Made by a program: the position numbers and the translations under genes. Under the pieces are notes generated by a model, which searched no databases, was not told the DNA's origin, and worked only from the letters and a program-made list of their open reading frames with translations. Below are positions 24,421-37,677 of a stretch of DNA of 64,000 bases, one piece after another. This DNA comes from Penicillus capitatus (lineage: Eukaryota > Chlorophyta): contig OZ287714.1 of NCBI GenBank assembly GCA_965649825.1, forward strand, positions 186,001-250,000, written 5' to 3'. The stretch's first letter is position 1; each line of letters starts with the position of its first letter.

Positions 24421-27072
24421 TAACTGTTTGATGGCTATTGATCGAGACACTTTATCCTTCGGTTGATCATAACAAAGATTCTAACTAGAAGTTAGTTAGC
24501 GAAACTCTGGTTTAACGCAAAGGAAAAAGACCCACACTATGCAACGTATTGTGACAACAATATTAAGTGCAACGAATGTAATCTAAGCTCTTGTAAACGC
24601 TGCTTGTAATTTGGGCACTTGCCAGACAAAAAAATATATTGCAGAACTTCACATTCCTAAATTGCATGGCCGAAGGATGTCAAGAGTAGATTACAGACGT
24701 TGCATGGAAAACGATCTTGAACGTCAAGGAAAGGATGATTGCGACTAGTAGATAACGGATATCCGTCCGCCTTAGTTGCGTCGAAAGAGTAAATGTCTCA
24801 TTGCCTTGCTGCCTGGAAATGTGCCTTCGTTTTATAGATTTAGAGCTTCGTTGGGAGCATTTTACTTATGAGGAAACTTACAATATGCCACACCACAACA
24901 ATTGGACACATCCAGACCAAAAGCTGCGCGAAAGGGACACCCGAACTCTACAGTCTGTGCAATTTCTTTTCAGAAAAAAGCCATATTCGACGGGAAGTAA
25001 CGCCAATGACGAAGTTTACAAGTCATACATTTGTTTTGCGTATCTCGCTCTTAAGTACCTTTTTCAACTTAGAAGTTCGAAGATAACGTGGTGGCGAAAG
25101 AGAACGGCCACATATCCCTCCAAAAACCCAAACCGCAGTTGTGAAGCAAGTGTTTCTCTTTCAGGCAGTTCGGAAACAACCTTAAAAGACTTGGTGATGT
25201 GTTAAACCGCGAAAAGTGAAACGATTCTTCAGCAAAAATAACATTTCTTTTGCACGGAAACCAACCAAATGCGCGTTTAAGTAACATTTTTTGAGCCGGG
25301 AGATGAAGCTGTAGTCTCTAGGGGAAATACTATATAAGAAACAATGACTGAGTTAAATAAACTGATAACATTGACCTTGGCCCACTAGACCTTCTCCTGA
25401 TTCGTCTGAAATAGTTATTGTGCGGATGGGCTTAATCAATCTATCTGCGAAAAAGTAGGTAAGTCTATCTGCGATCGAAAAGTATCGCCAAAGCGACGGG
25501 ATGTCTGATCGGGATGCAAAACAAAAAACACTAACGATGATGATGTGACAAAAAAGTCCATACATTGTCATGGATGACGGGAGACTTATAAGGGATCAGC
25601 AGGGAGATAGAGTCTATTACAGAGCAAGGACAGAGCACTTGCTATACTCTGTAGGCACAAGACAAGTTGAGAAAAAAACAGGCATGCAGCAAACTTCGGT
25701 AAAACCGTCATAAACACCGCTTTTACCAGGAAAACCTCATTTCGAAGTTGAAGACACGTTTGATAGCAACAAACAAAAGCAGACATGAATGTAGCGAGTG
25801 CGGTGTAGTCGAACTCGACGCTGCTGCAATGGAGAAGAGACATTGCAAGTCAAAGATCATTGATGCCTGGATGACGAAGACGTGTCCAACAGGTCAGGCA
25901 AGATAGATATCCCATCTATGCATAAGTAGTACATAAGGAAGGATATATGATGAAGCTTCTTAGCTTGTGATTTCGGAGCATGTTTAGATAAACCTGAACA
26001 TTGGCAAGAAGAGACAAAACAAATGGGTCCTTGACAAGCTGCCTTATCGTCTTCCATTCGTTTCAGAGTGTTGCGAGGTTGTTGACTCTCACATTTTCGA
26101 GGGATTGATCCCGATTGCGACTCCCACTGACTTAGGTTTGAATATGTACGAATCATAATTTAGCCGACCGAAAAGAAAGAGTAACAGAGTGACGGATTTA
26201 GATTGGTCGTGAATGAATGCACGATAATCTATACAACAGTTTCTGCCAGCAGAGAAATGGTCCATAAAACCACGATTCGAGAAAACGATTTAAGATGGAA
26301 ATAAGTACTGAGAAGACTAGAAGACCGGACAGGTTAATCGGTGATACAGACGAAGTAAGAGAGTTATGGAGCAGTCATGTGCATGGGCTAAGTGGGATAG
26401 GGCGACATTTAGAGGATATGCCGGGACGCGCACCGAGAAGCATCTCCATAGAATGACAGTAAGGTCAGTTGTGTATGGTGGAAGAAGACATTGTTATACA
26501 GAACCGGCTTTCCGAATATTCGGCTATGCGTAGACATTCACAAGACAGTGGTGTTACTGATGCAGTGGAACAAAGGCACGATCACTCGAATAACGTTCGG
26601 ACTCGCGGAAGAGCACTTCATATGTCGCATGGGTGTTTGGTTACTTTACCATGATCCCTGTCCACGAATAAACGTCGCCGGAAACACTTGTCGTATTTTC
26701 GCGGCAATCCCCATATGGGCGTCATGCGACTCAAAAAAGGAAGAATCTCTGCAAACGTCAAACAGGCGGGGTGTTATGATGTGACGACTGTCATAACGAG
26801 AGAAGTATCGTGATGCTTCGTAGAGTCATGCAGCAACTGGATGACGTGACCCATGGTGAAAACAGCCAGATGACTGAAACACCATACGAAAGTCAAACCA
26901 TCGAATTCATCACACTACATGGCAAGATGGATGTGTTTCTTTACAGAATACATCTTTGCTGAGAGCATTGAACCAATGTATGTTTCAAAAGGTTACAAGA
27001 ACATGCAGGAAAGGACAGTTATTCAAAAAACACCGCGGCTGATTTTTAAAGCAAACACCTTGCTTATCGTGT
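24421..27072. other. Gene-poor AT-richer interval
   Basis: I see no open frame longer than about 135 codons with recognisable protein character, no tRNA-like fold and no splice-joined gene. It may hold further eroded retroelement or UTR sequence. It is the largest gap in an otherwise compact window. Confidence 0.5.
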
Positions 27073-28494
27073 CTAGACCTTCATGTATACTCTCTGGTCT
27101 GGAGATGCGGTCCACGTCTTTTCACTGTCTGTGAAAGTGGTGATCATCTCCAGACTGACCTCGGGTTTGTCACGGGCAGCCAGGTGTCCGCACTGTTCAA
27201 TCTTCAGAAACGTCAGCAGATCATAAGTCTGAACCTCACCGGCCTGTTCGCCGTTCACCTTCCAGATTTCTTTGGCTGCCTGTTTCCATTCTGCAGCCGA
27301 TGTCCATTTCATGGCTTCGATCCAATCTCGAACACCTATATAATTGCAAATGAGATCCTGGTCTCCCGCATAGATCAATATCGGCAATCCTTTGTCCAGG
27401 AGTCGGGCCACTGAAGGCGTCATGTCTGTTTCTTTGTCCCAGCGAAAGGAATCATAAACTGACGTGTTGCAATGCATGTATTTTTTGTCTTCTGGAATTT
27501 GAAATCGCTTTTTCATTTGGGGCAGATTCATAAATCTTTCCAGTTTCTTCATATCATGACAGTCATCATCATCTGAGCAAGTGCGTCTGACATCGTACAC
27601 ATCGATATGGGGTTTTGCGTCCACTACTGGAGAGTACAATCCTTTTGAGCACAAATTAAAGGCATCCCCCGCGTAACACGATTTCATTTCAGCGAAATCT
27701 TTAAGTGCACTACAAAGAGCAAGGATAAGATTGCACATCTGCCAATGCTCCAACAGATTATTCTTGGTTTCTTCGTCAATCAGTTTCATCTCGTACCCAT
27801 ACACAGGGTACGAACGGTACTGCAATGAAGGATTTGTCCATGGATTACCAATAGCCATCGCCTTCAGAGGGATATGCATCTCGTCTCCCTTCTCATTGGC
27901 ATCTAAGATGCGATTTGCAATTGGTGGAAGATAGTGGCCAGCATACGATTCTCCGGCAAGGAAAAGCGGCTTCTGCTTCTCATCCCGATGTTCTTCGTAG
28001 AAGGCATAGAAGAACTGGAGAATGTGTTCGGCTACCTGCTCTTCTGTCGTCACTTTGTCGTCTTCGGAACCGTAACTGAATCCCACATCCAGGGGATGGT
28101 CCACAAAGATGATGTTGTATGCCGTATCCCAGCCGTGAGGATTCCAACAGAGAGTCAGATCGTCCAGGATCCGGTATGGACCGTTCTCCAGGAAGAGACC
28201 AATGAGCGAGGAGCATCCAGGTCCGCCATTGGTCCAGAAGAGGAGCGGCGCATCAGGGTCATCGTGTCTGTTTTTGATGTACATGTAGAACATGTGACCA
28301 CCGTCTGTTCCGTCGATAGTGAAGTAGCCTCCGCTGTGGGCATCTGGTTTGAGAAACTTAAAAGAATCTTCATTGACCGCCGTCGTCGACATCAGCGGCG
28401 CCATCTCGAGGTCCCACTCGACAATGCGCCCGCCACCAAGACATAAAGTCAATAGGGATAGACAGCAAAGACGCCAGAAAAGTTTCGTGGACAT
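27073..28494 (-). CDS. Serine carboxypeptidase (S10 family), secreted
   Basis: An intronless 473-residue protein with an N-terminal signal peptide (hydrophobic core about 7-20). S10 peptidases remove C-terminal residues from peptides, usually at acid pH in lysosome/vacuole-like compartments or outside the cell. Family motifs are all present: FWTNGGPGCSS (about 86-96, oxyanion region), GESYAGHY with nucleophile Ser183, AGDQDLICN with the catalytic Asp378, and CGHLAA with His437. The stretch VDHPLDVGFSY replaces the usual VDQPxGxGFSY. A cysteine-rich insert with CSDDDDCHD (about 306-313) lies between the Ser and Asp blocks, as in related enzymes where it forms disulfides. The triad looks intact, so the enzyme is probably active. 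It is transcribed away from the histidine phosphatase gene, with 174 bp between the longest start models. Confidence 0.93.
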   Translation of the reverse strand: MSTKLFWRLCCLSLLTLCLGGGRIVEWDLEMAPLMSTTAVNEDSFKFLKPDAHSGGYFTIDGTDGGHMFYMYIKNRHDDPDAPLLFWTNGGPGCSSLIGLFLENGPYRILDDLTLCWNPHGWDTAYNIIFVDHPLDVGFSYGSEDDKVTTEEQVAEHILQFFYAFYEEHRDEKQKPLFLAGESYAGHYLPPIANRILDANEKGDEMHIPLKAMAIGNPWTNPSLQYRSYPVYGYEMKLIDEETKNNLLEHWQMCNLILALCSALKDFAEMKSCYAGDAFNLCSKGLYSPVVDAKPHIDVYDVRRTCSDDDDCHDMKKLERFMNLPQMKKRFQIPEDKKYMHCNTSVYDSFRWDKETDMTPSVARLLDKGLPILIYAGDQDLICNYIGVRDWIEAMKWTSAAEWKQAAKEIWKVNGEQAGEVQTYDLLTFLKIEQCGHLAARDKPEVSLEMITTFTDSEKTWTASPDQRVYMKV

Positions 28495-28668
28495 CGAGCG
28501 TTTTAAACGGCGATTAGTGATTCTCTCGACTCAGTTTTCCGCAAGCTTCGTTTTCAAGTCGATCAGGTAAAAGAGCCAGTGCGGCATGAAGAAAAGATCT
28601 TTGCCAGCCACCTTGCTCTACGCTGATAGTCTATCATTACGATTTCGCGTCATTAGTCTTTTGGCCAC
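28495..28668. promoter_or_regulatory. Short divergent intergenic region (likely shared promoter)
   Basis: It lies between the starts of the carboxypeptidase (minus) and the histidine phosphatase (plus, longest start). No TATA-like element stands out. Assigned from gene geometry only. Confidence 0.35.
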
Positions 28669-29750
28669 ATGTGGACAGGAGTCGCGGGTACGCAGCTTGA
28701 AAATGGATCACCCTTGTGGCTTAAGAAGCGCTGCGGCACGATAAACAGTGCCTTGCCAATAGAACGCCATTGCCGATCGGTCGCAATTGCTGTCCCAAGA
28801 GCGACGTCACGACCAGAGACAGAGCTCGTTGTGGACGTCGAAAACGTATCTCCACGGACACTGTTTGAGACAGGAACCATGGATTTGACGACGACTGGAG
28901 CAACGACTTCTTTTTCGAGAGAACCACTCATCTCTGAGAAGCTCGTCGTGTTCATCCGCCATGGATTTAGTACCTGGAATGAACAGCGACGAATTCAGGC
29001 AAGAAAAGCCAACAGTCGATGATAACTCAGTGACTGTCGCAGGGAGCTTCGGAAGAGTCACTCTTGACGCCGTTTGGCGAAGAACAGGCACTTCGATGCA
29101 AGCAGGCCCTTTCTGGGCTGCATTTTGACAGGTAGATGGTTATGGATGTTTCATGCTGTCTGAGTGAGATCGTCTTTGATTAGCTGTTTCGCGAGTCCGA
29201 TACGAAGAGCACTGAGAACAGCAGAGCTGGTTTGGGAAGATCGAGATGGTCCACTTGTTTTGATGGACGGCTTACGAGAAGCCGATCTTGGAATCCTACA
29301 AGGATTGAAGAATGGTATGGCGTCCAGCGCAGATAGCAGACCGAATGTTCTGTGTTGTTTAGAAGTGGCAGCGGTAGAATATGCAGAACTCTACAGGTCT
29401 TATTTCCTGTTCATATCTTGACCACCAACTGCGACATACTTACAGAGCGTGGAGAGATCAACCAGAGCATTTTTGCGTAGATGGGCGTTATCCCGTACAT
29501 GAGGTGTTTGAGCAGGCACAGACGGCCTGGAAAGGTACATAACAACCCATCAATGGGGAGCAGATAATCAATTCTTGTACTGGCAGATATCCTAGCGAGT
29601 CCTGGAGTTGGTCATCTAGTCGTGACGCACAAATCGATTCTCCGAGCCATGCTGTGCACAGCATTGAGATTGCCCCCGTCCAGTTTTCGCTGTGTTGATG
29701 TCAGTAACGGAGGAATCTGCACATTTCGGTCAGCAGAGTGGCACAAGTAG
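28669..29750 (+). CDS. Histidine phosphatase / phosphoglycerate-mutase-like protein
   Basis: Six exons: 28669-28998, 29043-29131, 29184-29314, 29363-29396, 29446-29534 and 29587-29750. The protein has 278 residues, or 208 if translation starts at the ATG at 28879. The shorter form begins just before the catalytic core VVFIRHGFSTWN, with the phosphorylated histidine in RHG, followed by RRIQG. FASPIRRALRTAE supplies the second arginine, LREADLG the acidic residue, and VVTHKSILRAML the second histidine. These are the four signature blocks of the branch-1 histidine phosphatases; the substrate cannot be told. The 70-residue N-terminal extension is basic and Ser/Ala-rich and could be a targeting peptide, but this is not proven. 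Intron 1 (28999-29042) has a GC donor in the context CAG|GCAAG, which is the only way I found to restore the conserved RIQG block. Confidence 0.85.
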
Positions 29751-30272
29751 TTCTCAACTTTAAGGAGATGCGTGTATTCTAGGATTAACAAACGAGGAGA
29801 GCCGATGATGACGGGACTTAATCTCACATCTCATCTGCATGTAGCTGACGTGTATTACTAAACCTCGCTTTGGAGTATTCTCACGCTTTTGTTAGCGGTC
29901 GTTTATGTATAGACACGTAATTCATGGCCAACAACACGAGGTAAGCCTGGAATGTGCAAACAACAGTGAATTCGGCGAATCGGAGTGCGAAAACTGTATA
30001 TGTTCATACGTGATTTCATGCATGGCGGTTAGTCATAAGAGGTCTTTTCTTTAAAATCGACGGTGTCCGAGCTTCGTCGATTTCAATCCACCGATTTGCC
30101 GACTGATAGCACGAGGCTTGATAACCTCCTCCAGCGAGGAGCGTCAACATTTCTTCGTGGTCTCAGAACAATTGCTCTCCGCTCTCGTGAACAACTCCGT
30201 CTTTTGTACATAGTCAGAGAATCTTAGCACCTACTGCCCACATTCCGCTGCTTTTGCGCAGCCGCTGGAGAT
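29751..30272. other. Intergenic, nothing recognised
   Basis: This is the space between two plus-strand genes. No open frame with protein-like content, no RNA gene and no repeat was recognised. Confidence 0.5.
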
Positions 30273-33200
30273 ATGGGAACTCGTCGCCCTCCTCGTTTAG
30301 GTAACAACAAACCGATTTTAACTTACACGCCCTCAAACGGCACGAGACGCACGCGAAACTTTCTAAGCAGTTTCTCAACAAGAGCCGCTTACTTTAAAGA
30401 CCCTCGTCGGTTGTCCGCTGAATCATTTTCTTGGTGCTTTAGGTCTGCTGGTCCTATTAATTGCCGCTTTCTCGATTCATGAAGCCACTTCCCGCTCTCT
30501 CTCACAAAAAGAGAATGGGAGTCCGCCTCCAGGAGGGTTTCTAGAAGACGAAGTTCCACTGACTGTAGTCAGCACGACACCCGAAAAACTACGGACGGGT
30601 GGAAAAATAGCCGTAACCGGACGTGAATCGCTCACTGTACGCCTTCTTCTCCTCGTCGGCGACATGAGCATCTAACGCGTTCGACTTCCTAGGTTGTTCT
30701 AAGTCGTCCAGTTCTTCCAATTGGGCAACTGGTCGACGAAAAAACGTTTAACGAGAAGGTATGCGCGCACTACCACACATACAAGCCGCCAATGACTGCT
30801 AACGTATCTTCTGTTACTCTAGAGACCGTTCTCCCTCTCTCCGGAGATCAGTGGAAACTATAGATGGTTGACGACATATATTGTGGAATTTGAACCTGCT
30901 GAAGACTGGGCGTCTGACTTGGAAGTTGACTTTGAGTGGAATTCCGATCTCGTTACCTACGATGGTAAGTCATGGCCTGTCACGCTCATGTGAGTGAGAT
31001 GTGTTCTGTGAAGGTGTACCCTTCACTGTTCGCGGAAATGCTGCATCTCGGCTCACAACACCTGCGCTTAACTTATCCGCTGTGGCCGTGACATCCAGGA
31101 CCGCAAACAATCTCACGGATAACTTCTGGGATGCATTTGTGGGCACCAGTTTCGATATATTGCCAGAAATGCCGGTCGATGGTGTGGCTGGTTATCCCTT
31201 TTGTCCAGGATGTGACATGTTTGGCATGTAGCGTACATCCAACTCGTCGCGAGTTCGCCCATCAACTTGGACGTTCTTCAGACGTCACTTCTGGTAAAAG
31301 ATGAAAGACGAATCGTATCTGTATGATCACACGGTGGCGATTTAGGTTGTCGATCCACTTACAAATGGAAATCCTCCTGTGTCAGTGAGTGTTGCAGAAT
31401 GTGTTATTCCTGAAATTCCTTGCGCTGACGTAAGCTCTCATCGATTGGCATATATTGGCATGCATGTCTTGTCTGTTTTAGTGTCTTTCTGAAGAAGTCG
31501 ATGGGGAGCAAAGAGGCGGCGGAAGAAGCGAACCAGATCAGCCGGTTTATGGATCATACTATGGCGGAGAGGAAGAAGAGGAAGAAGAGGAAAAAGTCGT
31601 TGAACAGCCAAAAGAGAAAGAAATCGTGTTGACTGGAGCATCCAGCAGCTGCATCAATATTTCCTTCGCTCACGACCAAGAACAAGGCTTCACCCAAGGA
31701 CGCAGGTATTCTCTCGTCTTGCCGTCCGATACTCAGTACAGCAACGACGCCGGACCATTGACGAAAGACGTCTCGATCAATTTCGCTGGGCTGAGAGATT
31801 TCAGAGTGCCCTTTGTCGAAGATTCGAAATTCAATGTCAGCAGCTCGCGTCTATTCATGTGGATTCCGCATGGACTGGCCGATGGTCAAAATCTGACAGA
31901 TTTCCCAATGAAACTCGTCCGTGCAAAGACTGGACAAGACGTAAGAATATTCACGCAATACCTCGAACCTTCTTCATCACGGCACGCGATCTGCAGGTTG
32001 ATTTCTCTCTCGAGCTCGTTAGTAAATCGGTAATCCGCGTCAATGCAAACTTCAACCCGGGATCGACATACAGGTACGAGATCTGGCAATCAAAACGAAG
32101 ATGGCATTGACACCTTTTCTGTGGTTTCTAGGATCAGTGTCTTCGAATCGCCTTCGTTCAAAGATGGCTACGGCCTCAGTCTCAAGAGATCCAACATCAA
32201 CTTCTTGGCAGCACCCATTGAGCCTTTCTTTGGTGCCATGACCGTTCCAACAGATGTTAAGTAGGAACTCGATGTTACTGGTTACACCTTCTGATTCTTG
32301 TGCGATTAGGCTTGCTATCTTCGAAGAAGGACAAGATTGGGGAGAGAAGATCGTCGTTGTCTCCAAGGGCAGTCCTTTGTCAGACGACAGCGTTTGTAAG
32401 CGGGAAGGGTCGGCAATCTTCTCCTGGGACATCAGTGACCCAGAATCCGGCCTCCCTCTTCTCTCAACAGAACCGTTGGACACCTCTGTCACTGACATCC
32501 TTGGCGTTGCAGGTGCGACGACGCTATCCAGTTAAGCGGATGACTAACACCACATCTGTTTCTCCATTCAGCTGATCGTTTGGTCGATGAGCGCACAGAC
32601 ATTGCAGGAGACACGCAAGAAATGGACATCACAAAGCTTCTCAAGACATCCGGCCTCGTTGCTGGATCGTACTGCAGGTTTGAACAGATTCTCTGCGTGA
32701 TGTCTATCTAACATGGTTCGCCAGGAATGACATGCACTATCCACTTGTGGTTTGCGAGACAGAACTCCAAGTTGTCGTCTTGATCACGAGTGCCGTTACT
32801 TCCAAAGGACGGACAGCATTGGTGTGGGTGACAAACATGAAGAATTCTTCCCCCGTTGCCGACGCAACAGTTGCTCTCTATGAACCGACCGGCAAGGTAA
32901 GCAAGAGACATGTATTTGACGCCAGATGCGTATCACGGTGGTGATGGTACAGAACAAGTTTAAGGAAGTGAGTGACGGAGAAACTGACAAAGATGGCGCT
33001 GCTCTTTTGTCTATCGACGGTGGCAGCAGCGAACTGCATGCCGTTGTTACATCCGACGGAAAATCTGTTTACGTTCCACATGTCGAAGTGCAAAATGGAG
33101 TGGTGTCTGCCATCAGCGATTCTGTTATCCTTGATCGTCCTATTGCCCGCCCTGGTGAATGGCTACGTGTGAAAGGTCGAATACCCAACCTGTTATTGCT

Positions 33201-36200
33201 GACTTACGTATCGTATTCCTTTCCTTCTAGGTTATGTTATGCAACGAGATGGTGGCGACTATCTCCCAACTGACGTCAAGAATATCCGCGTGGTCGTTTC
33301 GCCTTCGATGGTGCGAAGCACAAAGGAATCCGACGTGATTGGTATTACAAGATTCAATAAGGACTTTGGAAGTTATACTCTGAGTTTGAGAATTCCGTTG
33401 AGTGTGATTGCTGTTCACCACACCATCAGAGTCGAAGCAGATCTTCCTGGCGGTGGCACTTACGTCGGAAAGCCAGAACCCTTCACTGTTCTCAACTCTC
33501 GCAGAGCTCCTGCCGTGTTGACAGTCAATGCTCCCGTCTGGGCGCTGCCAAACAAAAAAGTCAAAGTCAAATCTGGGGTGACGAGCTTCGCTGGTGCACC
33601 CATTGAAGATGCACGACTCCTCTTCGTTTGGAGCATTCAGGGTAAGAGATCGCATTCCTTGTGTCGTATGCGATGATCGCATTTGTGCAGATGATGCGAG
33701 AGATGACGATGATGAAGCACTGACAGGACGTGTTGTTTCATACACGGATGGTTCTGGAGAAGCGTCGGCGACGATCGATTTAGCCAAATTTGCCAACTCG
33801 CCCTCGGCAGGAACGATTCTCCAGATCACCGCACACTACACAGGACCTTCAGGAGAACGTGTTGAAAGCAGCACGACTGTCAGACTTGAACCAGCTGATG
33901 TGGATATCGTGCTTCAGAAAACAGTGGATACAGATCTGCCACAGCAGGAATTCGGCATCAGAGCTGCCGTCTATGATCTTTCAGGAAAGCGTCTGACGAC
34001 CCGAGAAACAGTCACCTATGCATTGAAGCAGATCCCAGAGTTCAGATCGAACGGACGGCCAACATTGAAGCCGACCACATCCAGTTCAGAAGCTCCAGGG
34101 AAAACTATTGAGAAATGTGAACAGTCCTACAGAAGCACAGAGTTCTGCAGATTCAAACTTCCAAAGATGGGTCAGTATGTCGTCGAAGCATGTGTCAAAG
34201 TCGGTAAATCCAAAGCCTGCAAACGTTCGTACATGGGAAAAACAAAGAATGCGTGGGAAACAACACCACTCGAACAACATCTGCCATTTGGTGTGACTCC
34301 CATCACAACAGGACCCTACAAAGTCGGCGATGAAGCCTCGTTCTTGATCGAGAATCCGTTTGGTGATGTGACTGTCTTGATGGCTTGGGGATCGAGAGAT
34401 GAAGTCAAAACAAAGGTGGTGACGGTAAAGACAGGTTCGACGACGCTGGAGTTTAAGGTGGACGATGTCTGCACGGCCAACTGCGCCTTGTCTATTTCTG
34501 CAGCCATTCCCCGACAAAAGAAAGGTCTTGCCAGTGAAATTTCCGTCCCTGTTAGTGCTGTCTTTGACCCATCCATGCCACACAACGAGCACTACACGAC
34601 TGTGATCGAGACAAAGAGAGAGAAAGCTACTCTGGCGATGAAGGTGTCTGTTCCTGGTATCAAGATGGATAATGGCGTTCCTCTGATGGAGCCAGGTCTC
34701 AATGCCTCAGTCAGAGTGACATTCGACAGAAAGGGGCCTGTTGAAATCACTGCATTTGCAATCGATACAAAAATACTGGATCTGCTGCCCTCTCCTCTTA
34801 AGGATGTGTCTGATGATTTCGTTTCAGACCTATCCGACTACTTCCGATACAAAAGTACTTCTGAAAACATGGTGGCACCTGGAGCCATCGATGCCATTAC
34901 TAAAGCAAATGAAGCACGCAAAAAACTGGACCCATGGTTCAGAATGATTACTACTTTGCAGCCTTCTGAAGAAACCGCAGACATTCAACTGACAGATGAT
35001 CAGTACCTCGAACAATATGTACAGTACCTGACTGTCGTGCCCCGCTCGCCTGCAGAAAAGGCAGCGGCAGCAGCTGCACCTGTGAGCATAACTAACATTG
35101 AAGAAGATGAGCCGACAGAGACACCAGCCCCATTCAGCAGAGTTGCACTGCTAACTAGGCCAACTTATGCAACACCAATACTGTTCGAGAGCTACACCGC
35201 TTCTGGCGGTGTTTGGTTAGTGAACTTCGAAGGACCCAAAGAGGGTGGAGAGTTCATGATCCGCGCATACGCATCCTCAGGCACTGGACTCTTCGGTAGC
35301 GACGAGGTCCGAGTGAGAGTGAAGAGAAACATTGCAGTGACCCATGACTTCCCCGCCTTCACCCGTCTGGGAGATGTCTTTGAGGCGGCCATCAAGATCA
35401 GCACTCTAAAGGTGGCAGAGAAACCCATTGCTTTGACCATTGAACCTTCCGAGAACTTGAAGATGGAGGGAGCAGAAGAGCAGAACGTCCATATGGGAAA
35501 ATCGCTCGAGAAAGAAATTCGTGTCACGTTCACGGCGAAGGGCGTCGGTGAGTCGACCATCAAGATCGTGGCAGACGACGGTACAGGAAACGATGCAAAA
35601 ACGACCATTCGTTTGACCATCTACGGTCCACAGCCACCTGTTGTTCTCGGATCAGCCTTCCCAGTCTCGGGAGACGCCGCTGAGGAGCCAAGCAGTGAAA
35701 TGATTGTTCCAAATGCACTCGAAGGAAGTGGATCCCTCGTCGTTGCCGCCGGAGAAGGGCATCTCCCTGGACTCTTGCTCTTGGCTGATCAGATCTATTC
35801 TCAAGACTCCTTCACCTGTCCGATCTCAGCTGACTTTGTGGTTGCCACGCTTGCCATCCCGGCCATCGTCGATTTCTATTATCCATGGAGCCCAGATCCA
35901 AACTTGTTGCCTGAGTTCTATGTAGAGCTGGTCAATGGCATACTCGCAACGTACCAGACTGCCTTGACAACGATCTACACAGACTCGACATCCGTGAGTC
36001 TTGGGTTAGAAGTCGAAGTCCCTTGTCAAGCAGGTGGCATCTCAAAACCTGGTGTCTCTCTGGAACAAAACGCAAAGGGCATTATCATCATCGACAATGT
36101 GGAGAAACGTCTAAAGGAGCACAACTTGGAGGTGCGTCCTCTCATCCATCGCCAAACAATGCATGATGACTTGTCTTGTGTCATTCCTTAGGAGATCTAC

Positions 36201-37677
36201 AAAAACACAGCAGCTGTGTTTACAGCAAGGAGAACGTGGATGTCTGTGCTCGAAGATGGTCTTGTGGATGAAGCGACAGCTGCCAGAGAGCAGAAGGAGG
36301 TCATCAGCACATCGATTGTCGCCGTTGCACGTTATGCATTGGGACCCGATTGGGCTCCTCCAAAGGGAACACCTGAAGACATCGTGAAAGATCTGTCAAT
36401 GGATCGTTTGAAGAAAGAATTCAATTCGATGACTGTGGAAAGTCAGGCTTACTACGCTCTGGCTCTTCTGTCCGCCAAGAAGGTGGACCGGGCCGAAGTG
36501 AGAAAGGTTTTCGGGTCCTGGGAAAACAAGATTACGACAGCTGGAAACAGAGCCTATGTGACATCTGGCAAAGATTCCGTCACTGCTGATAGCAGTCTGG
36601 CAAACAGCCTTGTCTTCTTGGCCATGGTTCGTGGCGAGGCCAGCGACAATCTACTCAAGAGAATGGCATACTATGTGACAGCTCCGATCTCAGATCCTTA
36701 TGGCTTCAATGACTACTCCATTTACGCAAAGATGGTGGCAATGATTGGTCTGGCAGATTATGATGCCAGTCTCAAGCCTAAGAAAAACAACCTCAGACTC
36801 GAACTGCGATCTGGCACTATTATTTTGTTCTCCGCCTCTTTCACTCCAGGACGTCATCCAGTGTCTGCTCAATCGACGGCATGGGAAGATCTCGGCAACA
36901 ATCCTGGACCCATCCAGGTTTTCCCTCAAGGGGATGGCGAGATTAACGTGGCCATTGCGATGAAGTATGTTCCCAGTGACGCATTAGATAACCCAATCTA
37001 TAAGGGTATCTACGTCAACCGGGTGATCCAGCTAGACAGCGCTGGTCCTATGAGTGAAGGAGTTTCCAAAGTTCCGGTGGGAACTGTCGTCAACATTAAG
37101 ATCCATTTCATGACACCTACGGTCCTGGAACATACAACTGTTCAAGTATCTCTTCCGGCAGGGTTAGAACCTGTGCAATTAGGGGGAGAGGGCGCAGAGT
37201 TCTGCCCGATTCCATTTTTCGACCTCTTCAGTGATAAATTTTACCCAGACTGCCCAGAGCAGGTTAGCCTCTCTCTGCCTCCACACACAGTGCCGAGTCC
37301 TAATGCTTCTGTGTTTGTCTGTTCTGCAGATTACATTGGCCGATCAGGTTCAGTTTGTGTATAAGAGTGTGAGCGCAGGCGCACACACTGTGACCTTGAA
37401 AGCCGTTGCCGCGATCTCTGGAAGCTTTGGTGTGCCCCCTGCTCGTGTTTTTGTGACCGATACTCCGTCGATCATGGGTATGAGTAGCACTGCACGATTG
37501 GACATCTGCAAGGCGTCGGAAAAGAAGTGCGCGATAGAAACAGTCGACACGGAATTCATTGCAACCGAGTGCAAGAACAACTGCAATGGAAATGGGGTCT
37601 GCGATCTCAGCAACGGAAAATGCTCATGTTTCTATGGCTTCGGGGGAGACGACTGTCAAAAAGCTGGAGCTGCTTAG
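30273..37677 (+). CDS. Secreted alpha-2-macroglobulin-like protein without thioester, EGF-like C-terminus
   Basis: I reconstruct 18 exons and 2,126 residues: 30273-30300, 30443-30636, 30693-30758, 30826-30964, 31014-31181, 31232-31293, 31346-31429, 31482-31940, 31997-32073, 32132-32260, 32310-32512, 32572-32677, 32725-32896, 32953-33175, 33231-33641, 33691-36131, 36192-37262 and 37330-37677. The signal peptide is split by the first, 142-bp intron (RRPPRL then GLLVLLIAAF). Early exons encode macroglobulin-type beta-domains (VVLSRPVLPIGQLV; PGEWLRVKGYVMQRDG). A glutamate run follows at about 31570-31600. Later come an A2M-domain-like region and an all-helical TED-like region. Where family members carry the CxEQ thioester there is FTCPISAD (Cys about 1550), so no thioester can form. 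The last exon has a six-cysteine EGF-like module (CNGNGVCDLSNGKCSC). The family traps or inhibits proteases or tags surfaces; here that role is inferred only. Confidence 0.85.

Noticed and set aside
24540-24600. Cysteine-rich peptide resembling a zinc knuckle (plus strand)
   Set aside because: It is under 25 residues, bounded by stops, on the opposite strand from the reverse-transcriptase relic, and its spacing fits no zinc-finger family well.
24801-25205. 134-codon open frame in the gene-poor gap
   Set aside because: It has no ATG at its start, no domain, unremarkable composition and no spliced neighbours.
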